DNA from: Pseudomonas entomophila
GTDB taxonomy: Bacteria; Pseudomonadota; Gammaproteobacteria; Pseudomonadales; Pseudomonadaceae
Length of the DNA stretch: 64,000 bases
Direction of reading: 5' to 3'
Assembly (NCBI RefSeq): GCF_029193575.1
Contig: NZ_JARGCS010000031.1
Location: 50,082-114,081 of the forward strand
The position numbers were made by a program, and so were the translations under genes. Each line of letters starts with the position of its first letter. Position 1 is the first letter of the stretch. Of the stretch, positions 19,772-28,075 are shown one piece after another. Below the pieces are notes generated by a model. That model worked only from the letters and a program-made list of their open reading frames with translations, ran no database searches and was not told the DNA's origin.

Positions 19772-20418
19772 TCTGCGCCGCCGGGATCGGCTCGCGGCTG
19801 GGCCTGAACAAACCCAAATGCCTGGTGGAAGTCAGCGGCCGCTCGCTGCTCGACTATCACCTGGAGCGCCTGTCCTGGGCTGAAACCGTGTGGTTGGTCG
19901 TAGGCTTCCAGGAAGAAGACGTCATTGCCCATGCCATGGCCCTGCGCCCGGACCTGATCGTGGTGCGCAACCCGGACTACCTGCGAACCAATACCTTGCA
20001 GAGCCTGCACCTGGTCGCGCGGCACCTGGACGAGCGCTTGCTGATGATCGACGCCGACACCTTGGTGGAAGACGCTTCGTTCCGCGCGTTCATCGAAGCG
20101 GCGAACGAACACCCGCAACTGATCGGCATATCCCGCTACACCACCAGCGATGGCGTGCGCGTGACCTTGGACGCGGCAGGCGAAGCCGTCGTCGGCTTTA
20201 CCCGCACGCCTCAGCCGGAGCACGAATGGACCGGCATCGCCGTCATCGAGCCGCACCTGGTGGTCGACCAACCCAAGTTCGTCTACCAGGCGATAGAGCC
20301 CTTCCTGCCGATACGTGCGATGGAACTGAAAGCCTTCGACATCGACACCACCGCCGACCTGGACATGGCTTGCCAGGTGCTGGCCAGTGGTTGGAAATCC
20401 AGGACCGAACATGCATAA
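19747..20418 (+). CDS. Sugar/polyol-phosphate nucleotidyltransferase
   Basis: A 223-residue NTP transferase fold with the N-terminal signature AAGIGSRLGLNKPKCLVEV and a metal-binding Asp-containing strand LMIDADTLVED. It resembles the short LicC/cytidylyltransferase-like members more than RmlA-type enzymes, which are longer. Next to a glycerophosphotransferase-like gene, a CTP-using activator (for a polyol phosphate or phosphocholine-like group) is a reasonable guess; the base and substrate cannot be read from sequence. Confidence 0.8.
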   Translation: MSPIKHVVICAAGIGSRLGLNKPKCLVEVSGRSLLDYHLERLSWAETVWLVVGFQEEDVIAHAMALRPDLIVVRNPDYLRTNTLQSLHLVARHLDERLLMIDADTLVEDASFRAFIEAANEHPQLIGISRYTTSDGVRVTLDAAGEAVVGFTRTPQPEHEWTGIAVIEPHLVVDQPKFVYQAIEPFLPIRAMELKAFDIDTTADLDMACQVLASGWKSRTEHA

Positions 20419-21559
20419 CGACACGCCCGTGACGGGCAAGCGCCGCATCGCCATCCTCTATCAGTTGCCCGAGTCGTGGGGCAACGTCCGCACGCTATGG
20501 GAGGCGGCCCGCGACGACGCGGATATCGAGGTGACGGTCGTGATGCTGCCGTTCATCCACAACGATTACCAATGGAAGCGCGAGACCTGCGAAGCGCATT
20601 TGAACGAATCAGGCGTGCCTTTCGTGGCCTGGGATGCGTTCGAGCTGCAAGACGCTCGCTTCGACGCGGTGATCTACACCTCCCCCTACGACGAAACCCG
20701 CCCGCCCGCCTATCGCTTCGCCAACCTGCGCCAACAGGTGGGCTGCACGGCCTACATTCCCTATGGGCTGGAGGTCGGGGGCGGCGCGCACAACTATGTC
20801 TACCAGTACGGCCAGCCGGTCATCGCCGGTGCCACGGCGGTGTTCGTGCGTTCCGAAGGTGTGCGCGAGATGTTCGCGCGCCATTGCCCCAGCGGCGCTG
20901 GGCATGTCCACGTCACCGGGCACCCACGCATGGATGGCCTGGCGAACCTGGAGGCTTTCCCGGTCGACCCGGCACTTCGGCAGGCCATCGGCGATCGCCA
21001 AGCGGTGCTGTGGAATGCGCATTTTTCCATCGACGGTGATTTCTGGTCGACCTTCGACGTGCTCGCCGCCGACATCTTCGAGGCCTTCGCCCAACGCCCT
21101 GAGCTGGCGTTGATCTTCCGTCCGCACCCGCTGCTCTGGAAGAAGCTGAGCAACCTCAACATCCTCGACGCAGCCGGCATCGACGCGCTCAAGCAAGCGT
21201 TGCAGGCCCGTGGCGTCATCATCGACGAGCACACCGACCATCGCCATGCCTTCGCAGCCAGTGACGCACTGCTCAGCGATGTCGGCTCGTTCCTGATGGA
21301 GTACCTGGCCACCGGCAAGCCGGTGCTGTACCTGCACAACCCGCATGGCCTTGGGCTCAACGAAGAGGGCCGCAGCGTGGTCCGGCATTACCAGTCGGCC
21401 AGCAGCGCTACCGAGGTCGCGCACTTCCTCGACCAACTGCGCAGCGGCGAAGACCAGCTCGGCGAGCGCCGCCGTGCGGCGATCGAGGAGTTCTTCCACG
21501 GCTTCGATGGGCAGGCCGGGCAGCGCGCCCTGAACGTGCTCAAGGACCTGATGGCATGA
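20411..21559 (+). CDS. CDP-glycerol glycerophosphotransferase-family protein (TagF/TagB-like)
   Basis: A 382-residue GT-B-like protein. The C-terminal half carries the family pattern [12 protein letters not shown] ... [28 protein letters not shown], as in TagB/TagF enzymes that move glycerol- or ribitol-phosphate from CDP-polyols. No membrane segment or signal peptide. The start [10 protein letters not shown] at 20411 overlaps the previous stop by 8 bp. In a Gram-negative flagellin-glycan operon it may add a phospho-polyol to the glycan or act as an ordinary glycosyltransferase of the same fold. Confidence 0.8.
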   Translation: MHNDTPVTGKRRIAILYQLPESWGNVRTLWEAARDDADIEVTVVMLPFIHNDYQWKRETCEAHLNESGVPFVAWDAFELQDARFDAVIYTSPYDETRPPAYRFANLRQQVGCTAYIPYGLEVGGGAHNYVYQYGQPVIAGATAVFVRSEGVREMFARHCPSGAGHVHVTGHPRMDGLANLEAFPVDPALRQAIGDRQAVLWNAHFSIDGDFWSTFDVLAADIFEAFAQRPELALIFRPHPLLWKKLSNLNILDAAGIDALKQALQARGVIIDEHTDHRHAFAASDALLSDVGSFLMEYLATGKPVLYLHNPHGLGLNEEGRSVVRHYQSASSATEVAHFLDQLRSGEDQLGERRRAAIEEFFHGFDGQAGQRALNVLKDLMA

Positions 21560-22038
21560 GCGCTCACCACCCCCTGGCCGACGTGCAAAGCAGCGCGATC
21601 GGCGACGGCACCCGCATCTGGCAGTTCGTCGTGGTCCTGCCGGGGGCCCGCATCGGCCGTGACTGCAATATCGCCGCACATTGCTTCATCGAGAACGATG
21701 TGCAAGTGGGCGATCGGGTCACGGTCAAGTGCGGCGTGCAACTCTGGGATGGGCTTCGCGTGGCCGATGATGTGTTCATCGGCCCCAACGCGACGTTCAC
21801 CAACGATCGCTTCCCGCGCTCCCGGCAATGGCCGGAGCGCTGTCCCGAAACCCGCATCGAGCGCGGCGCCTCCATCGGCGCAGGCGCGGTGATCCTGCCG
21901 GGCCTGACCATCGGCGAGCACGCCATGGTCGGCGCCGGTTCCGTCGTGACCCGAGACGTACCGGCACGGGCATTGGTGGTCGGCAACCCAGCCCGCATCG
22001 TGCGCTATATGGATGATGACCATGCATCGTTTTCTTGA
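21556..22038 (+). CDS. Hexapeptide-repeat sugar N-acyltransferase (FdtC/QdtC-like)
   Basis: A 160-residue left-handed beta-helix acyltransferase. Hexapeptide repeats run through the protein (for example [29 protein letters not shown] and [45 protein letters not shown]). With the following aminotransferase and ketoisomerase it forms the FdtA-FdtB-FdtC set, where the acyltransferase N-acylates dTDP-3-amino-3,6-dideoxyhexose. The acyl group could be acetyl or another chain. ATG overlaps the preceding stop (ATGA). Confidence 0.88.
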   Translation: MSAHHPLADVQSSAIGDGTRIWQFVVVLPGARIGRDCNIAAHCFIENDVQVGDRVTVKCGVQLWDGLRVADDVFIGPNATFTNDRFPRSRQWPERCPETRIERGASIGAGAVILPGLTIGEHAMVGAGSVVTRDVPARALVVGNPARIVRYMDDDHASFS

Positions 22039-23158
22039 CCTGCAACTGCTCACGGCACGCGATGAAACGCAACTGACCGAGGCCTTCGTCAGGGTCCTGC
22101 GTTCCGGCTGGTACGTGCTGGGCCAGGAAGTGTCGGCCTTCGAGCGGCAGTTCGCGGCGCTGTGCGGCGTGGAGCACGCAATTGGCGTGGGCAACGGCCT
22201 GGATGCGCTGACCTTGATCCTCAAGGGCTACCAACAGCTGGGCCGGCTCGCGCCTGGGGCACAGGTGATCGTACCCGACAACAGCTTCGTCGCCACCGCC
22301 CTGGCGGTGAACGCGGCCGGCTGCATACCGGTGCCCGTGGACCCCGAAGAAAACAGCTTCGTGATCGACCCATGCCGCGTGGAGGCGGCGATCACCCCGC
22401 ACACCGGGGCGATCATCGCCGTTCACCTGTACGGGCAACTGGCCGATATGGCCAGGCTGCGCGCGATCGCCGACGCCCACGGCTTGCTCCTCATCGAGGA
22501 TGCCGCGCAGGCGCATGGCGCACAGGATGCGCAGGGCGTGTCGGCGGGTGCGCTGGGGGATGCCGCGGGCTTCAGCTTCTTCCCGGTCAAGAATGTGGGC
22601 GCCCTGGGCGATGCGGGCGCGGTGACCACCCAGGACAAGGCGCTGGCCGATGAGGTACGCCGCCTGGGGAACTACGGTTCCAGCGAGAAGTACGTGCATA
22701 CGGTCAAGGGCACCAACTCGCGCCTGGATGAGCTGCAAGCGGCGCTCCTTAGCGTGAAACTGGGCCGGATGAACGACGACGCCAGGCAAAGGGCCGACCT
22801 GGCCCTGCGCTACCTGCACGGCATCGACAACCCGTCGATCACCCTGCCCAAGCTCAGCGAACCCCGGCAAGCCCATGTATGGCACCTGTTCGTGGTGCGC
22901 TGCGCCCAGCGCGATGCGCTGCAGGCGCACTTGCACGCCTGTGGAGTCCCCACCTTGATCCACTACCCGATCCCGATCCACCGGCAAACCGCCTATGCCG
23001 AACTGAGCGGCGCGCACTTGCCGGTCGCCGACCGACTCGCCGCACAGGTCCTGAGCCTGCCGTTGTATCCCGGTATGCCCGAAGCGCTGGTCGAGGCGGT
23101 CATCGATGCCTGCAACAGCTTCACCGGCCCCGCTGCCTCGTCCCTGCCAAAGGAATAG
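22022..23158 (+). CDS. PLP-dependent sugar aminotransferase (DegT/DnrJ/EryC1/StrS; FdtB/QdtB-like)
   Basis: About 378 residues. The family pattern is complete: [13 protein letters not shown] near the N-terminus, [10 protein letters not shown], the PLP-lysine region [18 protein letters not shown], and the C-terminal HLFVVRC...IPIHRQTAY segment. It would transaminate a dTDP-3-keto-6-deoxyhexose. The start [10 protein letters not shown] at 22022 resembles the usual FdtB N-terminus; ATGs at 22013 and 22016 are in frame and cannot be excluded. Overlaps the acyltransferase by 17 bp. Confidence 0.93.
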   Translation: MHRFLDLQLLTARDETQLTEAFVRVLRSGWYVLGQEVSAFERQFAALCGVEHAIGVGNGLDALTLILKGYQQLGRLAPGAQVIVPDNSFVATALAVNAAGCIPVPVDPEENSFVIDPCRVEAAITPHTGAIIAVHLYGQLADMARLRAIADAHGLLLIEDAAQAHGAQDAQGVSAGALGDAAGFSFFPVKNVGALGDAGAVTTQDKALADEVRRLGNYGSSEKYVHTVKGTNSRLDELQAALLSVKLGRMNDDARQRADLALRYLHGIDNPSITLPKLSEPRQAHVWHLFVVRCAQRDALQAHLHACGVPTLIHYPIPIHRQTAYAELSGAHLPVADRLAAQVLSLPLYPGMPEALVEAVIDACNSFTGPAASSLPKE

Positions 23159-23160
23159 TC

Positions 23161-23577
23161 ATGTCACTGAAAGACTGCAAGATCATCGATCTGCCCAAGA
23201 TCGAGGACCCTCGAGGCAACCTGACGTTCATCGAGTCCGACCAGCACATTCCCTTCACCATCGAACGCGTCTACTACCTGTACGACGTGCCGGGCGGCTC
23301 GCACCGCGGCGGCCACGCACACAAGGGCCTGCACCAGTTGCTCATCGCCATGTCCGGCAGCTTCGACATCCTGCTCGATGACGGCCGCACATGCTTCAAG
23401 TACCACATGAACCGCTCGTACTACGGGCTCTACATACCGCCAATGATCTGGCGCGAGATCGACAACTTCTCCAGCGGTTCGGTCTGCATGGTCCTGGCCT
23501 CCGAGCGCTATGACGAAAACGACTATTACCGGGACTACGACGCGTTCCGCGCCGCTGTGCAGAGGGGGCAGGCATGA
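23161..23577 (+). CDS. dTDP-4-keto-6-deoxyglucose 3,4-ketoisomerase (FdtA/QdtA family, WxcM-like cupin)
   Basis: A 138-residue cupin. It carries the conserved RGNLTFIE, RVYYLYDVPGG and catalytic HAHK region (RGGHAHKGLHQLLIAMSGSF), plus the late YDENDYYRDYDAF typical of the family. It moves the keto group from C4 to C3, giving the dTDP-3-keto sugar used by the aminotransferase. Whether the product has galacto (Fuc3N) or gluco (Qui3N) configuration cannot be decided by eye. dTDP-glucose synthesis genes (rmlAB) are not in the window. Confidence 0.92.
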   Translation: MSLKDCKIIDLPKIEDPRGNLTFIESDQHIPFTIERVYYLYDVPGGSHRGGHAHKGLHQLLIAMSGSFDILLDDGRTCFKYHMNRSYYGLYIPPMIWREIDNFSSGSVCMVLASERYDENDYYRDYDAFRAAVQRGQA

Positions 23578-26500
23578 CGCAGTCGAACATTCAGGACGCA
23601 GCCCTGGCGCGCTTGTTCAACGGGCTGGCACAACTGCGGGAAATCAAGGCCCGCCAGCGCAAGCCGAAGGTGTCCGACGTGGATGTCACGGTAGCGGTGA
23701 TGTCCTACAACAATGCCGCCTTCATCGGGCAAACCGTCGAGTCGGTCCTGGCTCAGGAAGGCGTCCGTCTCGAGCTGCTGGTGTTCGACGATTGCTCGCC
23801 TGACGACAGCCTGGAGGTGCTCGAGCGCTATCGCCAGGACCCGCGCTTCAGCTACAAGGTCAACCCACGCAACATGGGCATGATCGGCAACTACAACCAA
23901 TGCCTGCACGCCGGCAGTGGCCGCTACGTGGTGGTGCTGGGGTCCGACGACGTGATCTACCCGGGCCACCTGCGCAGCCTCGTCGAGGCCATGGACCAGC
24001 ATTCGCAGGTGGCACTGGGCTACACCCAGTGCCTGTGGATCAACGAGCACGGCCAGTTGCTCAAGCACGCCGTGCACCCGGGGCATCGCGACAGCAGCTA
24101 CGTGGGTGGCCGGGACGAGCTGGTCGACCTGCTGACGCATGACAGCTACATCACCCCTTCAGCGGCCATCTTCAGACGCAGCGCCCTCCCTCGCTTCACC
24201 CTCGAGGACGGCTACGTCCACCGCGACGAGATGTTGGCCGGCGACTGGGAACTGTGGACACGCATCGCCCAGGCCGCACCGGATTTCCTGTTCCTGCACC
24301 AGGCAACCGTTGGCTACCGTATCCATGGCGGGCAGATCTCGCAGAAGTTCTACGCCTCCGACAAACCCCTGGCCGAGCATACCCGCATCCTCGAGCTGAA
24401 CCTTGCCGTGCCCGAGGCACGCAGGCGCATGCAGCAAGGCGCCGGTGGCATCTGGCAGCTCTACCTCAGGCGCCTGGCGGGTTACCCGAGCGAGGTGCAG
24501 GCACGCTTCGCAACACGCAAGGAAGCGATCCGCCAGATGCTGTTCGAGGCGCCGCGCCTGACGGTCGAAGCCGACACCCTGTTCAGCGTGATCCTCACCA
24601 CGTTCAATCGCCCGCGATTGCTGGTCGATGCGCTCGACAGCCTGGCAAACCAGACCTGGAAGGACTTCGAGGTCATTCTGGTCAACGACAAGGGTGCGCC
24701 GGTCGAATCCCTGCTCGACGACTACGCGTTTCCCATTACCTACCTGCGCCAGGGGCGCAACCAGGGGCCGGCGGCCGCTCGCAACGCTGGCCACCGCCTG
24801 GCACGGGGCCGTTACGTGGTGTACCTGGACGATGACGACCTGTACCTGCCGCACCACCTGCAGACCCTCGCCGAGGCGATCGAGCGTCATCCCGGGGAGG
24901 TGGTCTACACCGACGCCGTACTGGTCACCGAAACGCTGGAGGGTGACGCCCGGGTCGAGCAGCGCCGCGAGCAGCGCTATCGGCATGGTGAGTTCTCCAA
25001 GGAATGGCTTTTCTATAACAACTATATTCCGGTCAACACCTTCGCCTGCCCGCGCGAGCTGATCGGTGCCGTAGGCGGGCTCGATGAGCAATTGCCGGCA
25101 TTCGAGGACTGGGACTTGCTGATGCGCCTGGCGCTGCGCGCCAGCTTCCGGCACGTGCGCCGCGAAACGGTGGAGGCACGCATGCGCGCCGCCCAGTCCG
25201 ACCCCACGCGACGCTCGGATCAAGCCTTCAAGGACTACCCCGCGCTTTACCAGCAGCTCTATGCCCGCCACTGGGACCTGGACAGCGACACCGTCCGCGC
25301 CGGGCGCCACAAGATGCTGGTACGCCTCGGCCTGATCGAGGAAGACCAACCCGAGGCGCCCGATGTGCAGGACTGGTTCGCCCAACGCGCCCTGTCACCG
25401 CAACAGCGTGAACGGGTCGAACAGCGCCTCGAACAGCACGGCCAAGGGCCACGCTTCGGCATCCTGGTACTCGACCTCGAAGGCTCCCCGGCCAAGGTAG
25501 CCGCGACGCAGGCGTCCCTGGCAAGGCTGGCCTATGGCAACGTCCATGCGCTGTTGCTCACGGTGGCTGAGCGCGATACCCAGGACTTCGCCGGCCAGGT
25601 CATCCAGGTGACCGCGGACAACTGGATGGCGCAACTCAACCAGGTGCTCACGCAGCCTTCCTTCGACTGGTTCTGCCTGCTCGATGCCGGGGACGAAATG
25701 ACCCCCGCAGGCCTGCTCGTCGCCGGCCTCGAGCTGTTGAACGCCCCCGATTGCCGGGCCCTTTATTGCGATGGCCTGTATCGTCAGAACGAGGGCCAGG
25801 TCGGTGCGGTGCTGCGGCCAGACTTCAACCTCGACTACCTGTTGAGCCTTCCGGCCTCGATGGGGCGCCACTGGCTGTTGCGCCGCGACGTCGTGGTCGC
25901 GGCCGGCGGATTCGATACGCGCTATCGGCAAAGCCCGGAATTCGAATTGATCCTGCGCCTGATCGACCTCGGCGGCCTGGATGGCCTGGGGCATATCGCC
26001 GAGCCACTGCTGATCAGCGACTCACCGCAACTGGCCGACGTAGCGGACGAGAGGAACGCCATTACCCGCCACCTGCACGCACGCGGGTACGAGTCGCCCG
26101 AGGTCCTTTGCGACAAGCCCGGCCAGTACCGGATACGCTATGGCCATCGACAGCAACCCCTGGTGTCGATCCTGATCCTCGCCGGCAGCGACCTGAACTA
26201 CCTGCAGCGCTGCGTCGAAAGCGTGCTTCAGCACACCCGCCACCGCCACTACGAACTGCTGTTGATCGAGAGCGACCCTGCGGCAGCCGAAGTCAACGGC
26301 TGGCTCAACGCACTCGCCCAACTGGGCGAGGCGCGCCTGCGCCCGCTGGGCTACGCCGCGGCGCACGCCAACCCGGCAACGGCGCTCAACAGCGCCGCCG
26401 AACAGGCCCGCGGCGACTACCTGCTTTTGCTTTCCCCACGCGCCGCCGTCTACGACGAAGACTGGCTGGATGAAATGCTCAACCACGCCCAACGCCCGGA

Positions 26501-27986
26501 AGTCGGCGCCGTCGGCGCCAAGCTGCTGTCCGCGGACGGCAAGATCAGCCACGCCGGCTTGATCCTCGGTCTGCAGGGGCCAGCCGGGCGCCCCTTCGTC
26601 GGCATGGCCGCGGACGCTCCAGGCTACATGCAGCGGATCCAGGTGGACCAGAACTACAGCGCGGTCAGCGGCGAGTGCCTGTTGATCGCCCGCGAGCTGT
26701 ACCAGGCGCTCGACGGCCTGAGCGAAGCCATCCCCGCACGCTACCAGGACGTCGACCTATGCCTGCGGGCCAGGCAGGCAGGTTACCTGAACGTCTGGGC
26801 CGCCAATGCGCAGCTGCTGCTCAGCGGCCAGGTCGCGGATGCCGCTGCGCCGGAAGAAGAAGACGCGATGTACGAGAAATGGCTGCCGGTACTGGCCAGG
26901 GACACCGCGTACAACCCCAACCTCTCGTTGATCCAGAAGGGTGGCTTCCAACTGGCCGGCTCGGCGCTGTCCTGGCGCCCGCTGTCCTCCTGGAAACCGC
27001 TGCCGACGGTGCTGGCGCACCCTGCGGACCTGTCCGCGGCCGGGCACTGCCGGGTCGTGCAACCTTTCACCGCCCTGCAACAGGCCGCACAAGTCGAAGG
27101 TGCCCTTTCGCTGGGGCTGATGCACCTGCCGGACCTCGAGCGCTATGAGCCCGACAGCATCATCCTGCAGCGGGAAATCGGTGACCCGCGCCTGGCGGCC
27201 ATGCACCGGATGAAAACCTTCTCCCGGGCGTTCAAGGTATTCGACCTGGACCTGTATCTGCCTGAGCTGCCGGTCGAACTCCGGCAGGCCATGGACATGC
27301 CAGGCGATATTCCCGCGGCGTTGCAACGCGCGCTCGGCCTGGTCGACCGCCTGGTGGTGCCCACCGCCTCGCTGGCCGAAGCGTTCAGCGGGCTGCACAA
27401 GGACATCCAGATCATCGAGAGCCGCCTGCCAGTGCCCGCATGGGCCTCGCTGCAGGGCCAGCGTCGAGCCGGCCAGAAGCCTCGCGTCGGGCTGGTCGGA
27501 GGGGCGCACGACGGCCACGACCTGCTGATGCTCCGTGAAGTGGTCAAGGCATTGGCTGGCGACGTGGAATGGGTCTTGCTCGGGGTTTGCCCGGAGCCTT
27601 TGCGGCCCTACTTGCACGAACTGCACGGCGAAGTGCCGGCCGAACGCTACCCGGCGTTGCTGGCCGCGCTGAACCTCGACCTGGTGCTGGCGCCACGGGA
27701 GCAGAACGCGCTCAACGAGCACAAGGACAACCTGCCTCTGCTGGAATTCGGTGCCTGTGGCTACCCGGTGATCTGCAGCGACGTGCGCGGCTATCGAACC
27801 GCTGGCCTGCCCGTCACCCGGGTGGGTAATCAGGACGAGGCATGGTTGAGTGCCATCCGCATGCACCTGGACGACCTGGAGGCCGCTGCACGCCTGGGTG
27901 ACGACCTGCAAGCCAAGGTACGCCGGGACTGGATGCTGGATGAACGCCACCTGGATGCCTGGCGCCGCGCTTGGTTGCCCAACTGA
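23574..27986 (+). CDS. Giant multidomain glycosyltransferase (flagellin-glycan, Fgt-like)
   Basis: 1470 residues. Two complete GT2 domains lie in the N-terminal half: residues 35-300 (VTVAVMSYNNAAF; GSDD at 123-126) and 335-600 (FSVILTTFNRPRLL; DDDD at 419-422). Two degenerate GT2-like blocks follow (about 630-840 and 870-1090, the latter with LSPRA in place of DXD), then a GT-B-like C-terminal domain (about 1150-1470; LLEFGACGYPVICSDVRGYR). No signal peptide or membrane segment. It ends the operon and overlaps the ketoisomerase by 4 bp. Likely transfers sugars to flagellin in the cytoplasm, as Fgt proteins do in P. syringae. Its C-terminal half is clearly paralogous to the minus-strand protein opposite. 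Confidence 0.85.
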   Translation: MTQSNIQDAALARLFNGLAQLREIKARQRKPKVSDVDVTVAVMSYNNAAFIGQTVESVLAQEGVRLELLVFDDCSPDDSLEVLERYRQDPRFSYKVNPRNMGMIGNYNQCLHAGSGRYVVVLGSDDVIYPGHLRSLVEAMDQHSQVALGYTQCLWINEHGQLLKHAVHPGHRDSSYVGGRDELVDLLTHDSYITPSAAIFRRSALPRFTLEDGYVHRDEMLAGDWELWTRIAQAAPDFLFLHQATVGYRIHGGQISQKFYASDKPLAEHTRILELNLAVPEARRRMQQGAGGIWQLYLRRLAGYPSEVQARFATRKEAIRQMLFEAPRLTVEADTLFSVILTTFNRPRLLVDALDSLANQTWKDFEVILVNDKGAPVESLLDDYAFPITYLRQGRNQGPAAARNAGHRLARGRYVVYLDDDDLYLPHHLQTLAEAIERHPGEVVYTDAVLVTETLEGDARVEQRREQRYRHGEFSKEWLFYNNYIPVNTFACPRELIGAVGGLDEQLPAFEDWDLLMRLALRASFRHVRRETVEARMRAAQSDPTRRSDQAFKDYPALYQQLYARHWDLDSDTVRAGRHKMLVRLGLIEEDQPEAPDVQDWFAQRALSPQQRERVEQRLEQHGQGPRFGILVLDLEGSPAKVAATQASLARLAYGNVHALLLTVAERDTQDFAGQVIQVTADNWMAQLNQVLTQPSFDWFCLLDAGDEMTPAGLLVAGLELLNAPDCRALYCDGLYRQNEGQVGAVLRPDFNLDYLLSLPASMGRHWLLRRDVVVAAGGFDTRYRQSPEFELILRLIDLGGLDGLGHIAEPLLISDSPQLADVADERNAITRHLHARGYESPEVLCDKPGQYRIRYGHRQQPLVSILILAGSDLNYLQRCVESVLQHTRHRHYELLLIESDPAAAEVNGWLNALAQLGEARLRPLGYAAAHANPATALNSAAEQARGDYLLLLSPRAAVYDEDWLDEMLNHAQRPEVGAVGAKLLSADGKISHAGLILGLQGPAGRPFVGMAADAPGYMQRIQVDQNYSAVSGECLLIARELYQALDGLSEAIPARYQDVDLCLRARQAGYLNVWAANAQLLLSGQVADAAAPEEEDAMYEKWLPVLARDTAYNPNLSLIQKGGFQLAGSALSWRPLSSWKPLPTVLAHPADLSAAGHCRVVQPFTALQQAAQVEGALSLGLMHLPDLERYEPDSIILQREIGDPRLAAMHRMKTFSRAFKVFDLDLYLPELPVELRQAMDMPGDIPAALQRALGLVDRLVVPTASLAEAFSGLHKDIQIIESRLPVPAWASLQGQRRAGQKPRVGLVGGAHDGHDLLMLREVVKALAGDVEWVLLGVCPEPLRPYLHELHGEVPAERYPALLAALNLDLVLAPREQNALNEHKDNLPLLEFGACGYPVICSDVRGYRTAGLPVTRVGNQDEAWLSAIRMHLDDLEAAARLGDDLQAKVRRDWMLDERHLDAWRRAWLPN

Positions 27987-28027
27987 GGCTCACACCAGGC
28001 AAGCCTGCCGCCCACCGTCCTTGTGGG

Positions 28028-28073
28028 CGGCAGTAGGGCCTTCGCGGGCTCGCCCGCGAAGGCCCTACTGCCG
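28028..28073. terminator. Perfect 22-bp inverted repeat between convergent glycosyltransferases
   Basis: CGGCAGTAGGGCCTTCGCGGGC, a TC loop, then its exact complement. It sits 41 bp after the plus-strand stop and 2 bp before the end of the minus-strand gene. No T-tract on either side, so it may be a REP-type element or an mRNA-stabilising hairpin rather than a classical terminator. Confidence 0.6.
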
Positions 28074-28075
28074 TA

